Source: Mnemiopsis leidyi
Lineage: Eukaryota > Ctenophora > Tentaculata > Lobata > Bolinopsidae
Length of the DNA: 22,469 nt
Direction of reading: 5' to 3'
Assembly (NCBI GenBank): GCA_000226015.1
Contig: JH154460.1
Location: 28,020-50,488 of the forward strand
The notes beneath the pieces were generated by a model. It did no database searches and had not been told where the DNA came from. It was given only the letters and a program-made list of their open reading frames with translations. A program made the translations under genes and the position numbers. Shown piece after piece: positions 10,131 through 18,674 of this stretch (positions are counted from its first letter, which is position 1; each line of letters begins with the position of its first letter).

Positions 10131-12605
10131 GTTAGTCTCTCCATTTCCTCACGCCACAAATCACTTCTTTTTCATTCCATGTAAATATAGACAAAGTATT
10201 TTTGGGGAATTGTCTCATGTCTTTTATTTTCAAAAATTCTGAACCTCATTTAAAAAAAGGGGTATAAAATTTGAAACATCTTTCCTTAAAAACCGTTCTT
10301 TATACACTGAAACACTGTTTTTGTTAATTTCAAATTTCCATGCTGATTAGATAAAATTAAGATAAATGTTACTGGTAGAAAATCACTAACCCACCATTTC
10401 CCCACAGGTACAGCTTCTTGATGATATTTGAGAATGGCGTCAACATGCTTCAAGACCCCGGTAGTGCCGGCAGCTGCATGGAATCTTTCCTTCCGACTCC
10501 CTTCGTCACTTGCGACAAGTATTACATTTAACTAGTACTGTATCTCATACACAGACCTTAAAAGTATCAAGATTGAAAGTATTCTTTATATCGTCCGAAA
10601 TGAGAAATTTTTAAAATTTGACAGACTGAGACAGTTGAGCCAATTAAAATATATAGTTACTTTGCTTAGCATCAGACAAATTTTAAAACATGCTCATGAT
10701 TTCTTTTATCCTTTTTTAGGACCGGGGACTGTGGTCATAACTTCAGAACAGAAAGGAGTGTATGGATGGGTGCTGAAGTGAGGTACAGTTCTTTAAACAC
10801 AACCCTGGTCACCACACAACCGTGGTTACCACACCTCCCTGGTTACCACACAACCCTGGTTACCACATAACCGTGGTTACCACACAACCCTGGTTGCCAC
10901 ACAACCCTGGTTACCACACAACCCTGGTCACCACACAACCGTGGTTACCACACAACCGTGGTTACCACACAACCGTGGTTTCCACACAACCGTGGTTCCC
11001 ACACAACCGTGGTTACTACACAACCGTGGTTCCCACACAACCGTGGTTACTACACAACCTTGGTTACCAAACAACCGCTCTCAGTCTCCTGATAAAACAT
11101 ATGTTTGATTCTACTAGATCTCCCAATGATGATTTCCTTATCCCCTAAACCTTTTCCTCTAACTCTTTTACCAACATTTTAAACTCCGTACCCTATCTCT
11201 TGAACCTTCTATCCGATTTCTCAATCCGAGTAACACTCTAATCAGTAAAGTCTACTGTTTCATTTGCCACCTGTTAAACCAATCTATCATGCGGCTCACA
11301 ACTAACAGACCAATCATTGACCTTATCGTTTTCTAAACTCCACCCTCCCGCCAGTGAGGAGCCAATGACGAGGTTAACGACGCTGGGACAAGTAGAGTCC
11401 CATGTGAGCAGATGTAATGTCTGTATGGGTCCCAGTCTGGTGCAAACCGTCCACTCCTACTCCACCGAGCTCCCTAACTGTCCTCTAGGATTTGAACCTG
11501 TCTGGACCGGGTAAGTTGTGGCTAATGTTGGCGTTATCCTCTAGGATTTGAACCTGTTTGGACCGGGTAAGTTGTGGCTAATGTTGGCGTTATCCTCTAG
11601 GATTTAAACCTGTTTGGACCGGGTAAGTTGTGGCTATTGTCGGCGATTGTCGTCTTGGATTTGAACCTGTTTGAACCGGGTAGGTTGTGGCTACTGTTGG
11701 CGATTGTTCTTAAGGATTTGAACCTGTTTGGACCGGGTAAGTTGTGGCTAATGTTGGCGATTGTCCTTTAGGATTTGAACCTGTTTGGACCGGGTAAGTT
11801 GTCGTTAATGTTAGCGATTATAAGAATTTCACGAAAATTGTTATACTTAGACGTCTTGCTATTGTCATTTCATCGTCGCTTTGTCAGGTTGGTTTTTAAC
11901 CACTGTAATGGACCTATTAAACTGCAGGTGAAATTTTACGTTTCATGAAGAGTTTATTTTAATATAAACGCAAATTTTGATATAAGCGTCCTTACTAATA
12001 CTAGCAACACCTTCAGGTACAGTTACTTAATCCCCATCTTGGACAAACTGCCGCCAGAGAACGATGAGACGTCGGGCAGAGCCGGACAAGGAATATCAAT
12101 CAACTCCCCTGGGTCTTGTCTGCCCGAACTTCAAACACCTTCCTACATCGAGTGTCTTAGTAAGTGTTATCAGTGTTTACTTTTTTGTACTTGTACTTTG
12201 CAGTGTTTGCTATGCCCCACCTAATGTTTCTTATCATGTTTAAATTATTACTAAATAATTTCTTTAAATCATTGTTTTCTTAAACTATATATTTTGTTTA
12301 AAGGGATTTTTAGCCATAATGAAATGTATTTTTCCTTTGAAAGTTCGTTTAAAAAGTAACTCTATACACTTTCCCAAACTTCCCAACTCTTCCGATAGCC
12401 AGATTTTTTCTAACACAACCGTTCAGGTCGGGGTTACTGCACCTACAACACCGCCTTCTCCGACTACTGGCTTCGAGCTGAGGACGCCAACAACAGCGAC
12501 AGTAACGGAGAAGATGGACACAACTCTAAATCGAGAATAATGAACGTCAGCCGATGTGCTGTCTGCACGAAAATAAGCCGGTGGAACGGTAGCAGACGAA
12601 AATAG
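5032..12605 (+). CDS. Collagen IV alpha-like chain 'B', complete six-exon gene
   Basis: Predicted exons are 5032-10130, 10408-10518, 10720-10782, 11355-11510, 12017-12159 and 12427-12605. All junctions are GT-AG and in frame, giving 1916 residues, longer than the usual 1650-1750. I chose the ATG at 5032 because it opens a hydrophobic signal peptide (MIISFLILSLVSG). The GTG 12 bases upstream has no support. Residues after the signal are non-helical with a Cys-Cys pair (7S-like position), then Gly-X-Y repeats run from about residue 44. There is a long interruption at residues 1505-1546, a four-Cys leader at 9991-10050, and NC1 from about residue 1673. NC1 has two C4 repeats carrying the 12 canonical cysteines (C in IPRC, GSC, VTC, GDC, SRC, NVC, then PNC, GSC, IEC, GYC, SRC, AVC). 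The role inferred from the family is a secreted basement-membrane chain. The exon structure is my manual prediction without transcripts. Confidence 0.88.
10408..10518 (+). CDS. Shared NC1 exon 2 (first C4 repeat, middle)
   Basis: The acceptor is CCCCACAG at 10400-10407 and the donor AA|GTATTA at 10518/10519, with phase 2 at both ends. It encodes YSFLMIFENG, then DPGSAGSC and PFVTCD, matching the collagen IV pattern YS-L, GSC and PF-C. It follows the B donor after a 277-base intron. The phase also fits the A donor at 4782 exactly. Confidence 0.88.
10720..10782 (+). CDS. Shared NC1 exon 3 (end of first C4 repeat)
   Basis: This small exon of 63 bases follows a pyrimidine-rich acceptor (CTTTTTTAG). 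It encodes TGDCGHNFRTERSVW, aligning with the vertebrate block C-x3-F-x6-W with identical C-to-W spacing of 11. The donor is AG|GTACAG at 10783, phase 2. Confidence 0.85.
10801..11076 (+). repeat. 17-bp minisatellite in NC1 intron 3
   Basis: About 16 head-to-tail copies of a 17-base unit close to CCACACAACCGTGGTTA are present, with a few substitutions per copy. Each unit contains short complementary arms AACC/GGTT. Because 17 is not a multiple of 3, the array stays open in one frame with a 17-residue protein period, producing a spurious reading frame. It lies wholly within the 10783-11354 intron. Confidence 0.92.
11355..11510 (+). CDS. Shared NC1 exon 4 (joins the two C4 repeats)
   Basis: The acceptor CCGCCAG ends at 11354. 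The exon encodes EEPMTRLTTLG, then SHVSRCNVC (end of repeat 1), HSYSTELPNC and FEPVWTG (start of repeat 2). The donor is CC GG|GTAAGTTG at 11511, phase 2. Its final 30 bases plus the donor are the first unit of a six-copy tandem repeat extending into the intron. Only this first donor keeps the frame: reading through gives GGG TAA. Confidence 0.88.
11481..11817 (+). repeat. Six-copy tandem repeat of an exon end plus its splice donor
   Basis: The unit is 56-57 bases. Each copy carries GGATTTGAACCTGTTTGGACC-like sequence followed by GG|GTAAGT and GTGGCTAATGTTGGCG. Donor GT positions are 11511, 11567, 11623, 11680 (here GTAGGT), 11737 and 11794. The first unit is the 3' end of NC1 exon 4; the other five are in the intron. 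Copies 2 and 3 are also preceded by an acceptor-like TCCTCTAG, so each looks like a 22-base micro-exon. Copies have diverged slightly, so the array is not brand new. Confidence 0.9.
11511..12016 (+). other. NC1 intron 4
   Basis: This 506-base intron runs GTAAGT to TTCAG. The first 300 bases are the repeated exon-end array. The remainder is AT-rich and I see nothing coding in it. Confidence 0.8.
12017..12159 (+). CDS. Shared NC1 exon 5 (second C4 repeat, middle)
   Basis: The acceptor CACCTTCAG ends at 12016 and the donor A|GTAAGT is at 12160, phase 1. It encodes YSYLIPILDK, NSPGSC and PSYIEC, the expected block of the second C4 repeat. The stretch between YSYLI and GSC is longer and more acidic than in repeat 1. 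Confidence 0.87.
12427..12605 (+). CDS. Shared NC1 terminal exon
   Basis: The acceptor CCGTTCAG ends at 12426. It encodes SRGYCTYNTAFSDYWL, an Asn/Asp/Ser-rich linker, then VSRCAVC and a basic tail ending GSRRK before TAG at 12603-12605. The block C-YN-AFSDYWL matches the end of collagen IV NC1. The linker after YWL has no Lys or Met-Phe-Lys-Lys at the position of the vertebrate sulfilimine lysine. Confidence 0.87.
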
Positions 12606-14352
12606 AAACTTGTCACGTGGCTTTATTTGAGACTGTTGAAGATATTTGAGATAGTGGCCAAACGAAACTGAGAACCGAAAGAGCCGTCTTTCGTGTCGCT
12701 GATAAATGATTGATATATTTTGTATGTATTATAGGTAAATTTACTGTATGATATAAAGCTTATTATATGGTTTAATTAAACACGATTCTTGTAAGAAGGG
12801 TAGGCTGTATAATTATATCTTTAGAATCAAATTGGACCTCATCTTTTAAATTTTTGACAATGAGGGTTTTTAATTAAATCTCATCGCGCCGATTTTTATT
12901 TCACCACTGTCACCATTAACCAAAATCTCGAGTGACCAGAAAACTTTTTTAACACTTTAACCACGGCTGAAAGATTTTTAAATTTTTAACTTATTTTTGA
13001 TAATTTGGCAAGCGGAAAGATCGTTTACTTTCAATTCTTATCTACTCATGATGCGATATTTTTGCTCCGCGAAAGACATGACTGAATTCATTTAAGCTAA
13101 AGTTTCTTATTTCAACGTTCAAGAGACTAAAAGATAATTATCGTTTTAATTTTCATTATTTCATCACTGAAATTAGTATCTGACTATACTAGTGAAATTG
13201 CAACAGTTTGTGTACGCATTTTGGGTTACAGCTAGGCTAACAGAGTCAATCAGGAATTAAACAAAATGAATAAATGTATAAAAATTTTCGGTGAGCACCG
13301 ATTCCGCTAGTTATCAATTAATAATTATGTGAGATAATGAATGCATAGCTAATTAGTTACCGGGTGCGGACCAGTAACCAATGGCTACACAAAGCTATTA
13401 ACTTAAACACAACGCCCAAGGTTAGATAAATTTCCGTAGAACTTGATCTGTACCTTGTATAACTAATATCCTTTTAATACTTCGTTAATGGATGAGGAAC
13501 ATATGGGTGCTTGTGAAATACCAAAGTAAAATTATCCTATCATGAATTGTTATGGTAATATGGTACTTATGAACGGTTATAAATGGTTATAATGGTTATG
13601 AATTGGTAGAAGTGGTTATGAATATATTCATGATAATGGTTGTAAATGATCACATCTTGAATACGTGCACTTAAATTCAAAACCACTCTAACTGTACGTC
13701 AACTTCATCTTATTTGTTGAAACCCAATATCTGATAAGAAACTTTTCCGCATTGCATGTGAGCTTGATAACAACTGAATTTCATTTTGTCCCGAAAGCTT
13801 TTTATCTTTTCATTAGAATGGAGAATGTTTTCTGTCCATTCTTCAGCTTTTCTAAACACAATAGGCTATTTTCATCCACTCCAAAGTTTAACCTTAACTT
13901 TTTCTTTATCCATATATTGTTTTCCATAGTTGTTACCGTGAACATTTAGCAATGTGAAATAAGTACGCCGTATTGCCGTAAGAGTTTCTCTCCGTAAGCG
14001 GATTGCCCTTATTTATGGGCTACAAGCTTTATAGCTAACTTCTCATAAAAAGTCAATTATATTTAGCATGATAATTTTTATTACACGTTTCATGTACCGG
14101 GCACATGAGGCAAGTACATAATAGACCCAGGAGGAGCCAAACAAAGTTTGATATGGAAAACAAATTCGCAATCATACATAACAGCACGTTTATATGTGGC
14201 TATAAGTTTGTTGAGTGTTTCTTTTGTTTATTGAATCTTTCAGTAAATTTTATGTATCAGTGATTTTTATCCATCTATCTATGTCGAATTGAACTTCAAG
14301 GCCTTTACAGGAATTGCTCAAAAGGCGAATTTTCAAGGGTGTCAAAGGAAAC
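12606..14352 (+). other. Intergenic: collagen 3' region and sulfatase 1 upstream region
   Basis: The stretch is AT-rich and I find no gene. ATTAAA at 12775-12780, 170 bases after the collagen stop, is a possible polyadenylation signal. A degenerate GGTTAT-rich repeat lies at about 13550-13650. A 65-codon open frame at 13752-13949 has no recognisable homology and no ATG at its first codon. An acceptor-like CTTTACAG ends at 14310, 42 bases before the sulfatase start, which could mark a 5' leader splice. Confidence 0.6.
13550..13655 (+). repeat. Degenerate GGTTATRA-type short repeat
   Basis: Several imperfect copies of ATGGTTAT(A/G)A occur in close succession, at irregular spacing of 9-20 bases. 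It is simple-sequence-like and no function is apparent. Confidence 0.55.
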
Positions 14353-15891
14353 ATGCATAGTAAGCTATTATTTTTCTGCTTGCTGATTCCGTCCACGCTC
14401 TCATCACCTCCAAACATAATTATAATGCTGATGGACGACATGGGATGGGGGGATGTTGGAGTTAATGGAAACTGGGCAAAAGAAACTCCGAATATCGACA
14501 AAATGGCTGCAGAGGGAATGCTGTTTACGGACTTCTACACAGCAAACCCACTTTGTTCCCCATCCAGAGCTGCATTAATGACCGGTCGGTTACCGATTAG
14601 GAACGGATTCTATTCAACCAACGCCCATGCTAGAAATGCTTACACTCCTCAAACTCTCGTGAACGGAATTCATGAGTATGAAGAACTCCTTCCAAAACTG
14701 TTAAAACAGGCTGACTACAAAAGTAAAATAATCGGGAAGTGGCACCTGGGTCATAGACGACAATTCTTACCTTGCAACAGAGGCTTTGATGAATTTTTCG
14801 GGTCGGGAAATTGCCATTTTGGACCATTTGATGACGAGAAAACCCCAAATATCCCTGTGTATAAAAACGATAAGATGGTCGGCAGGTATTACACCAACTT
14901 TACCATCTTCAAGGGAACAGGAGAGTCGAACATCAGCCAGATCTTTCTAGCTGAAGGACTGTCCTTCATAGAAACCCAGAGTGCCTCTAAAAACCCATTC
15001 TTCCTATACTGGACCCCAGACGCTACACACGACCCCAACTACGCTAGTCCCATGTTCCATGGTAAAAGTATTCGTGGTAGATACGGAGACGCTGTCATGG
15101 AGATGGACTACTGTGTGGGGAAGATTCTGGAAAAGTTGAAGGAGCTAAAAATAGAACAAAACACGTTTGTCTTCTTTACGTCGGATAACGGGGCAGCTAC
15201 ATATAGGAGAAGGGACGGGGGTGATAATGGCCCCTTTTTGTGCGGGAAAGAGACGACTTACGAGGGAGGGATGAGAGAACCCGGGATAGCTTGGTGGCCA
15301 GGGTCTATCCCTGCTGGAACCATTACTCATCAGCTGGGAAACATCATGGATTTGTTTACAACTAGTCTCACTCTAGCTGGAGTGAAACCACCTCAAGACA
15401 GAATTATCGACGGTATTGATTTGTCCCCAGTTCTGCTAGACCAGACGGCCCCAATAATCGACCGACCCATTTGGTACTATCGAGGTAACGAGATGATGGC
15501 AGTTCGGGTGGGCGCCTACAAAGCTCACTATTGGATGTGGACAGAGTTTGGAGATAATCCTGTTTCTTTTACCTTCTGTCAAGGACAGTACATCAAAAAC
15601 GTGACAGTCCATGACCAAGTGAACCACACTGATTCTCCCATTCTATTCAACGTGAACAGAGATCCAGGAGAAAAGTACATCATCCCTCCAAAAAGACGAG
15701 AGTACAAGTCTGCCATGAGCGTTATCTCCCCAGTGGTGCAGCTGCACAAGAAAACGTTGGTACCGGGCGTACCATCCCTGAACTACTGTGATGCGGCAGT
15801 ACAGAACTGGGCACCTCCTGGGTGCGAGGAGCTGAACTATTGTCTGTCAGGACCCCCTTCTCAGCCCAAACTTTGTGTGTGGGACCATTAA
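14353..15891 (+). CDS. N-acetylgalactosamine-6-sulfatase (GALNS-like) 1, intronless
   Basis: The 512-residue protein is close to human GALNS in length and pattern. The family removes 6-sulfate from GalNAc-6-sulfate (chondroitin 6-sulfate) or Gal-6-sulfate (keratan sulfate), in lysosomes or secreted. I chose the ATG at 14353 because it opens a signal peptide ([18 protein letters not shown]); the frame extends upstream only to a TTG. Visible active-site elements, numbered from this ATG, are Asp-Asp 28-29 (MDDMGWGD), Cys68 in CSPSR (formylglycine site) with Arg72, Lys129 and His131 (GKWHLGH), His226, Asp278-Asn279 and Lys299 (CGKETT). The C-terminal cysteine set (NYC, PPGCE, NYCL, LCVWDH) matches GALNS. 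N-glycosylation sequons include NFT and NIS. The stop is TAA at 15889-15891. Human GALNS has many introns; this copy has none. Confidence 0.93.
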   Translation: MHSKLLFFCLLIPSTLSSPPNIIIMLMDDMGWGDVGVNGNWAKETPNIDKMAAEGMLFTDFYTANPLCSPSRAALMTGRLPIRNGFYSTNAHARNAYTPQTLVNGIHEYEELLPKLLKQADYKSKIIGKWHLGHRRQFLPCNRGFDEFFGSGNCHFGPFDDEKTPNIPVYKNDKMVGRYYTNFTIFKGTGESNISQIFLAEGLSFIETQSASKNPFFLYWTPDATHDPNYASPMFHGKSIRGRYGDAVMEMDYCVGKILEKLKELKIEQNTFVFFTSDNGAATYRRRDGGDNGPFLCGKETTYEGGMREPGIAWWPGSIPAGTITHQLGNIMDLFTTSLTLAGVKPPQDRIIDGIDLSPVLLDQTAPIIDRPIWYYRGNEMMAVRVGAYKAHYWMWTEFGDNPVSFTFCQGQYIKNVTVHDQVNHTDSPILFNVNRDPGEKYIIPPKRREYKSAMSVISPVVQLHKKTLVPGVPSLNYCDAAVQNWAPPGCEELNYCLSGPPSQPKLCVWDH

Positions 15892-17126
15892 AGCATTACT
15901 ACATTAGCACATTAACACAGCCCCCTTTGACAATCTGATAATGTATGCAAGATTGCAAGTGCATGGAATGATGTACTCTATTATTGCCAAAATGCAGGGC
16001 TATATTTTATTTCTCATGAGGTCTCTAATGTACAAGACACAAATGATATGAATAACATAATGTTGTTGGGTTATTGATTTTCAAGTGTACTGGTAGTGCA
16101 CTGGTGCGGCCTGTGTTTAACGATTACAAACACAGGCCGTGCTCAGTTTTGCTTCGGGAAGATCTGACTCTTTTTTCACGATCTGGCAATTTTTTACAAT
16201 TCTATATTTTTCAACAAAAGGTCGAAGATTGACAAAATTGTATGGTCTCTTTCCCGCCAACTTTTGCAAAAAGTTCCAAAGTTATAATTATATAAAAGCG
16301 AGTTTTAATGTGTGGTTAAAGTTTTCTAACACTCTAAAAGTTTCTCGAGCGAAATGGGATGCAATTAAAAGTAAAAAACGTGAAGAGTCAATGATGTCTG
16401 AAATTTTCAATCTTGAACTGATATTTTTGATATTACTCCTTTTCTTAGTCGTCACTGATTATCTGTTTTGGAAATATGTTGCCTCGAAGCCAAGCTGCGC
16501 TTTCTCAGGGAATAAAGCAATCAGTTTTAAGGTGCTGTCTCAACATAAGACTAATGTCTTAATGTGTAATACTGTAATTTCCACGCATTGCTTGGTTATA
16601 TTATAAAAAACTAAAATTTTCAGTAATCGAATTGTGAATTTTCATTAATTTGCATTTCATGTTATATACACCGCCAAAACTCTTGTCCCTTATACTTTAA
16701 AAACGGATAGGGTTACATTAAAGCATCATAAATTTATTAGAGCATATGACTTTGCTGGGACAGATAAGACTCTCTTATCAAGTTTACGTCTAAAAAGGAA
16801 GCATGGTTGAGTCAAATTTCAAAAGAAATTTGTGGGCTTTCTATTGTCGAACTGCCAGGGCAGTATATTTAGTAACAATTATTGTGAGCAACACTTAAAT
16901 ATATCTTTGAGTGCATGCTTTTGATTTCTTTTACCTGTCAGCGGTTCTCGAAATTGATTGGTAATCTCTGGCTTCTATTTTTTAGTGAAGCCCTGTTTTA
17001 TTAAGAAAGAGACCCGGTAGATTTTGCTCTTTGTTTATGCTATTTTATAGTAGCCAATGGGCCTCTCCGTTAAGATTATTGAAGTTATTTCCTCATTTGT
17101 ATTACTATCTTCAACCACCTAGTAAG
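15892..17126 (+). other. Intergenic between the two sulfatases
   Basis: The stretch is AT-rich. It holds a perfect 12-base inverted repeat (16107-16139), AATAAA at 16511-16516 and ATTAAA near 16718. A 155-codon frame at 16139-16606 begins with GTG, has one hydrophobic stretch and resembles nothing I know; I do not call it a gene. A pyrimidine-rich acceptor-like sequence ending CACCTAG at 17122 sits 4 bases before the second sulfatase ATG. Confidence 0.6.
16107..16139. repeat. Perfect inverted repeat (12-bp arms, 9-bp loop)
   Basis: The left arm CGGCCTGTGTTT (16107-16118) and right arm AAACACAGGCCG (16128-16139) are exact reverse complements around the loop AACGATTAC. It is GC-richer than its surroundings. 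It could be an RNA hairpin in the 3' UTR of sulfatase 1, or a remnant of a transposon terminus. Confidence 0.85.
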
Positions 17127-18674
17127 ATGACGCTTGCTCGGCTGCTATGTTTGGTTACATTGCTTGCCGTGGCTAATAGTACGGCTGACAGACCAAACAT
17201 AATCATAATGCTGATGGATGACATGGGATGGGGGGATGTTGGAGTCAATGGAAACTGGGCAAAAGAAACTCCGAATATCGACAAAATGGCTGCAGAGGGA
17301 ATGTTGTTTATGGACTTCTACACAGCAAACCCACTTTGTTCCCCATCCAGGGCTGCATTAATGACCGGTCGGTTACCGATAAGGAACGGATTCTATTCAA
17401 CCAACGCCCATGCTAGAAATGCTTACACCCCTCAAACCATAGTTGGAGGAATCCATGAGTATGAAGAACTCCTTCCAAAACTTTTAAAACAGGCTGACTA
17501 CAAAAGTAAAATAATTGGAAAGTGGCACCTGGGTCATAGACGACAATTCTTACCTTGCAACAGAGGATTTGATGAATTTTTCGGGTCGGCAAATTGTCAT
17601 TTCGGACCTTACAACGATGTAAAGACCCCCAACATGCCGGTTTACAAAAACGACAAAATGATTGGGAGGTACTGGACCAACTTCACTATCAACAAAGGGT
17701 CAGGGGAATCAAACATTAGTCAAATTTTCCTCGAAGAGGGGCTGTCCTTCATAGAAAAACAACACCAAGAAGAAAACCCATTCTTCTTATACTGGACACC
17801 AGACGCCACGCACGGACCAAATTATGCCAGCCCCATGTTCCATGGTAAAAGCATCAGAGGTATATACGGGGACGCAGTAATGGAGATGGACTACTGTGTG
17901 GGAAAGATTCTGGAGAAGCTGAAAGAGTTGGGTATCGATCAAAATACATTTGTGTTTTTCACTTCGGACAACGGAGCAGCAACTTATAGGGGGGCTTCAG
18001 GCGGGGATAACGGACCCTTTTTGTGTGGGAAAGAGACGACTTACGAGGGAGGAATGAGAGAACCCGGGATAGCTTGGTGGCCAGGGTCTATCCCTGCTGG
18101 AACCATTACTCATCAGCTGGGAAACATCATGGATTTGTTTACAACTAGTCTTACATTAGCCGGAGTGAAACCCCCTCAAGACAGAATTATCGACGGTATT
18201 GATTTGTCCCCAGTTCTGCTGGACCAGACAGCCCCAATAATCGACCGACCCATCTGGTACTATCGAGGTAACGAGATGATGGCAGTTCGGGTGGGCGCCT
18301 ACAAAGCTCACTATTGGATGTGGACAGAGTTCGGTAATGACCCGCTGAAGTTCACGTTTTGTAGAGGTCAGTACATACAAAACGTGACCGTCCACGACCA
18401 GATAAACAACACCGAACAACCGATACTTTTCAACGTGAACAGAGACCCAGGAGAGAAGTATATAGTCAATCCCAAAAGCAAAGAGTACAAGACCGCCATG
18501 GCTATAATCGACCCAATCGTTAAGGCCCACAAAGAAGCTCTCGAACCAGGCGTACCATCCCTGAACTACTGTGATACGGCAGTACAGAACTGGGCACCTC
18601 CCGGGTGCGAGGAGCTGAACTATTGTCTTCCTGTACCTGAGTCAAACCCCAAACTTTGTGTGTGGGACCACTAA
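17127..18674 (+). CDS. N-acetylgalactosamine-6-sulfatase (GALNS-like) 2, intronless
   Basis: This 515-residue tandem paralogue of the previous gene lies on the same strand. I chose the ATG at 17127 because it opens a clear signal peptide (MTLARLLCLVTLLAVANS). The frame continues upstream to an ATG at 17037 and a TTG at 17031, but that extension is not signal-like. Active-site elements are Asp-Asp 31-32, Cys71 in CSPSR, Lys132, His134, His229, Asp281-Asn282 and Lys302, all present. The mature core is near-identical to copy 1 in three blocks but clearly different at residues 161-220 and about 405-480. The signal peptides are unrelated. Activity is expected to be of GALNS type; any difference in substrate is inference. 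The stop TAA is at 18672-18674, and the downstream neighbour (actin) is convergent. Confidence 0.93.
   Translation: MTLARLLCLVTLLAVANSTADRPNIIIMLMDDMGWGDVGVNGNWAKETPNIDKMAAEGMLFMDFYTANPLCSPSRAALMTGRLPIRNGFYSTNAHARNAYTPQTIVGGIHEYEELLPKLLKQADYKSKIIGKWHLGHRRQFLPCNRGFDEFFGSANCHFGPYNDVKTPNMPVYKNDKMIGRYWTNFTINKGSGESNISQIFLEEGLSFIEKQHQEENPFFLYWTPDATHGPNYASPMFHGKSIRGIYGDAVMEMDYCVGKILEKLKELGIDQNTFVFFTSDNGAATYRGASGGDNGPFLCGKETTYEGGMREPGIAWWPGSIPAGTITHQLGNIMDLFTTSLTLAGVKPPQDRIIDGIDLSPVLLDQTAPIIDRPIWYYRGNEMMAVRVGAYKAHYWMWTEFGNDPLKFTFCRGQYIQNVTVHDQINNTEQPILFNVNRDPGEKYIVNPKSKEYKTAMAIIDPIVKAHKEALEPGVPSLNYCDTAVQNWAPPGCEELNYCLPVPESNPKLCVWDH

Noticed and set aside
10822-11148. 108-codon plus-strand frame with a 17-residue repeat
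   Set aside because: It is produced by the 17-bp minisatellite inside an intron. The repeat unit length, not selection, keeps it open.
10801-11817. Tandem arrays considered as CRISPR-like
   Set aside because: There are no unique spacers; the arrays are contiguous minisatellites in a eukaryotic intron.
14314-14352. Upstream extension of sulfatase 1
   Set aside because: The extension begins with TTG. The ATG at 14353 gives a proper signal peptide, and a putative splice acceptor lies at 14310.
16139-16606. 155-codon open frame between the sulfatases
   Set aside because: It has a GTG first codon, AT-rich composition, no recognisable domain, and it starts in the right arm of the inverted repeat. 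I treat it as chance.
17031-17126. Upstream extension of sulfatase 2
   Set aside because: Although an ATG exists at 17037, the added 30 residues are not signal-like. The ATG at 17127 gives a clean signal peptide and total length close to human GALNS.
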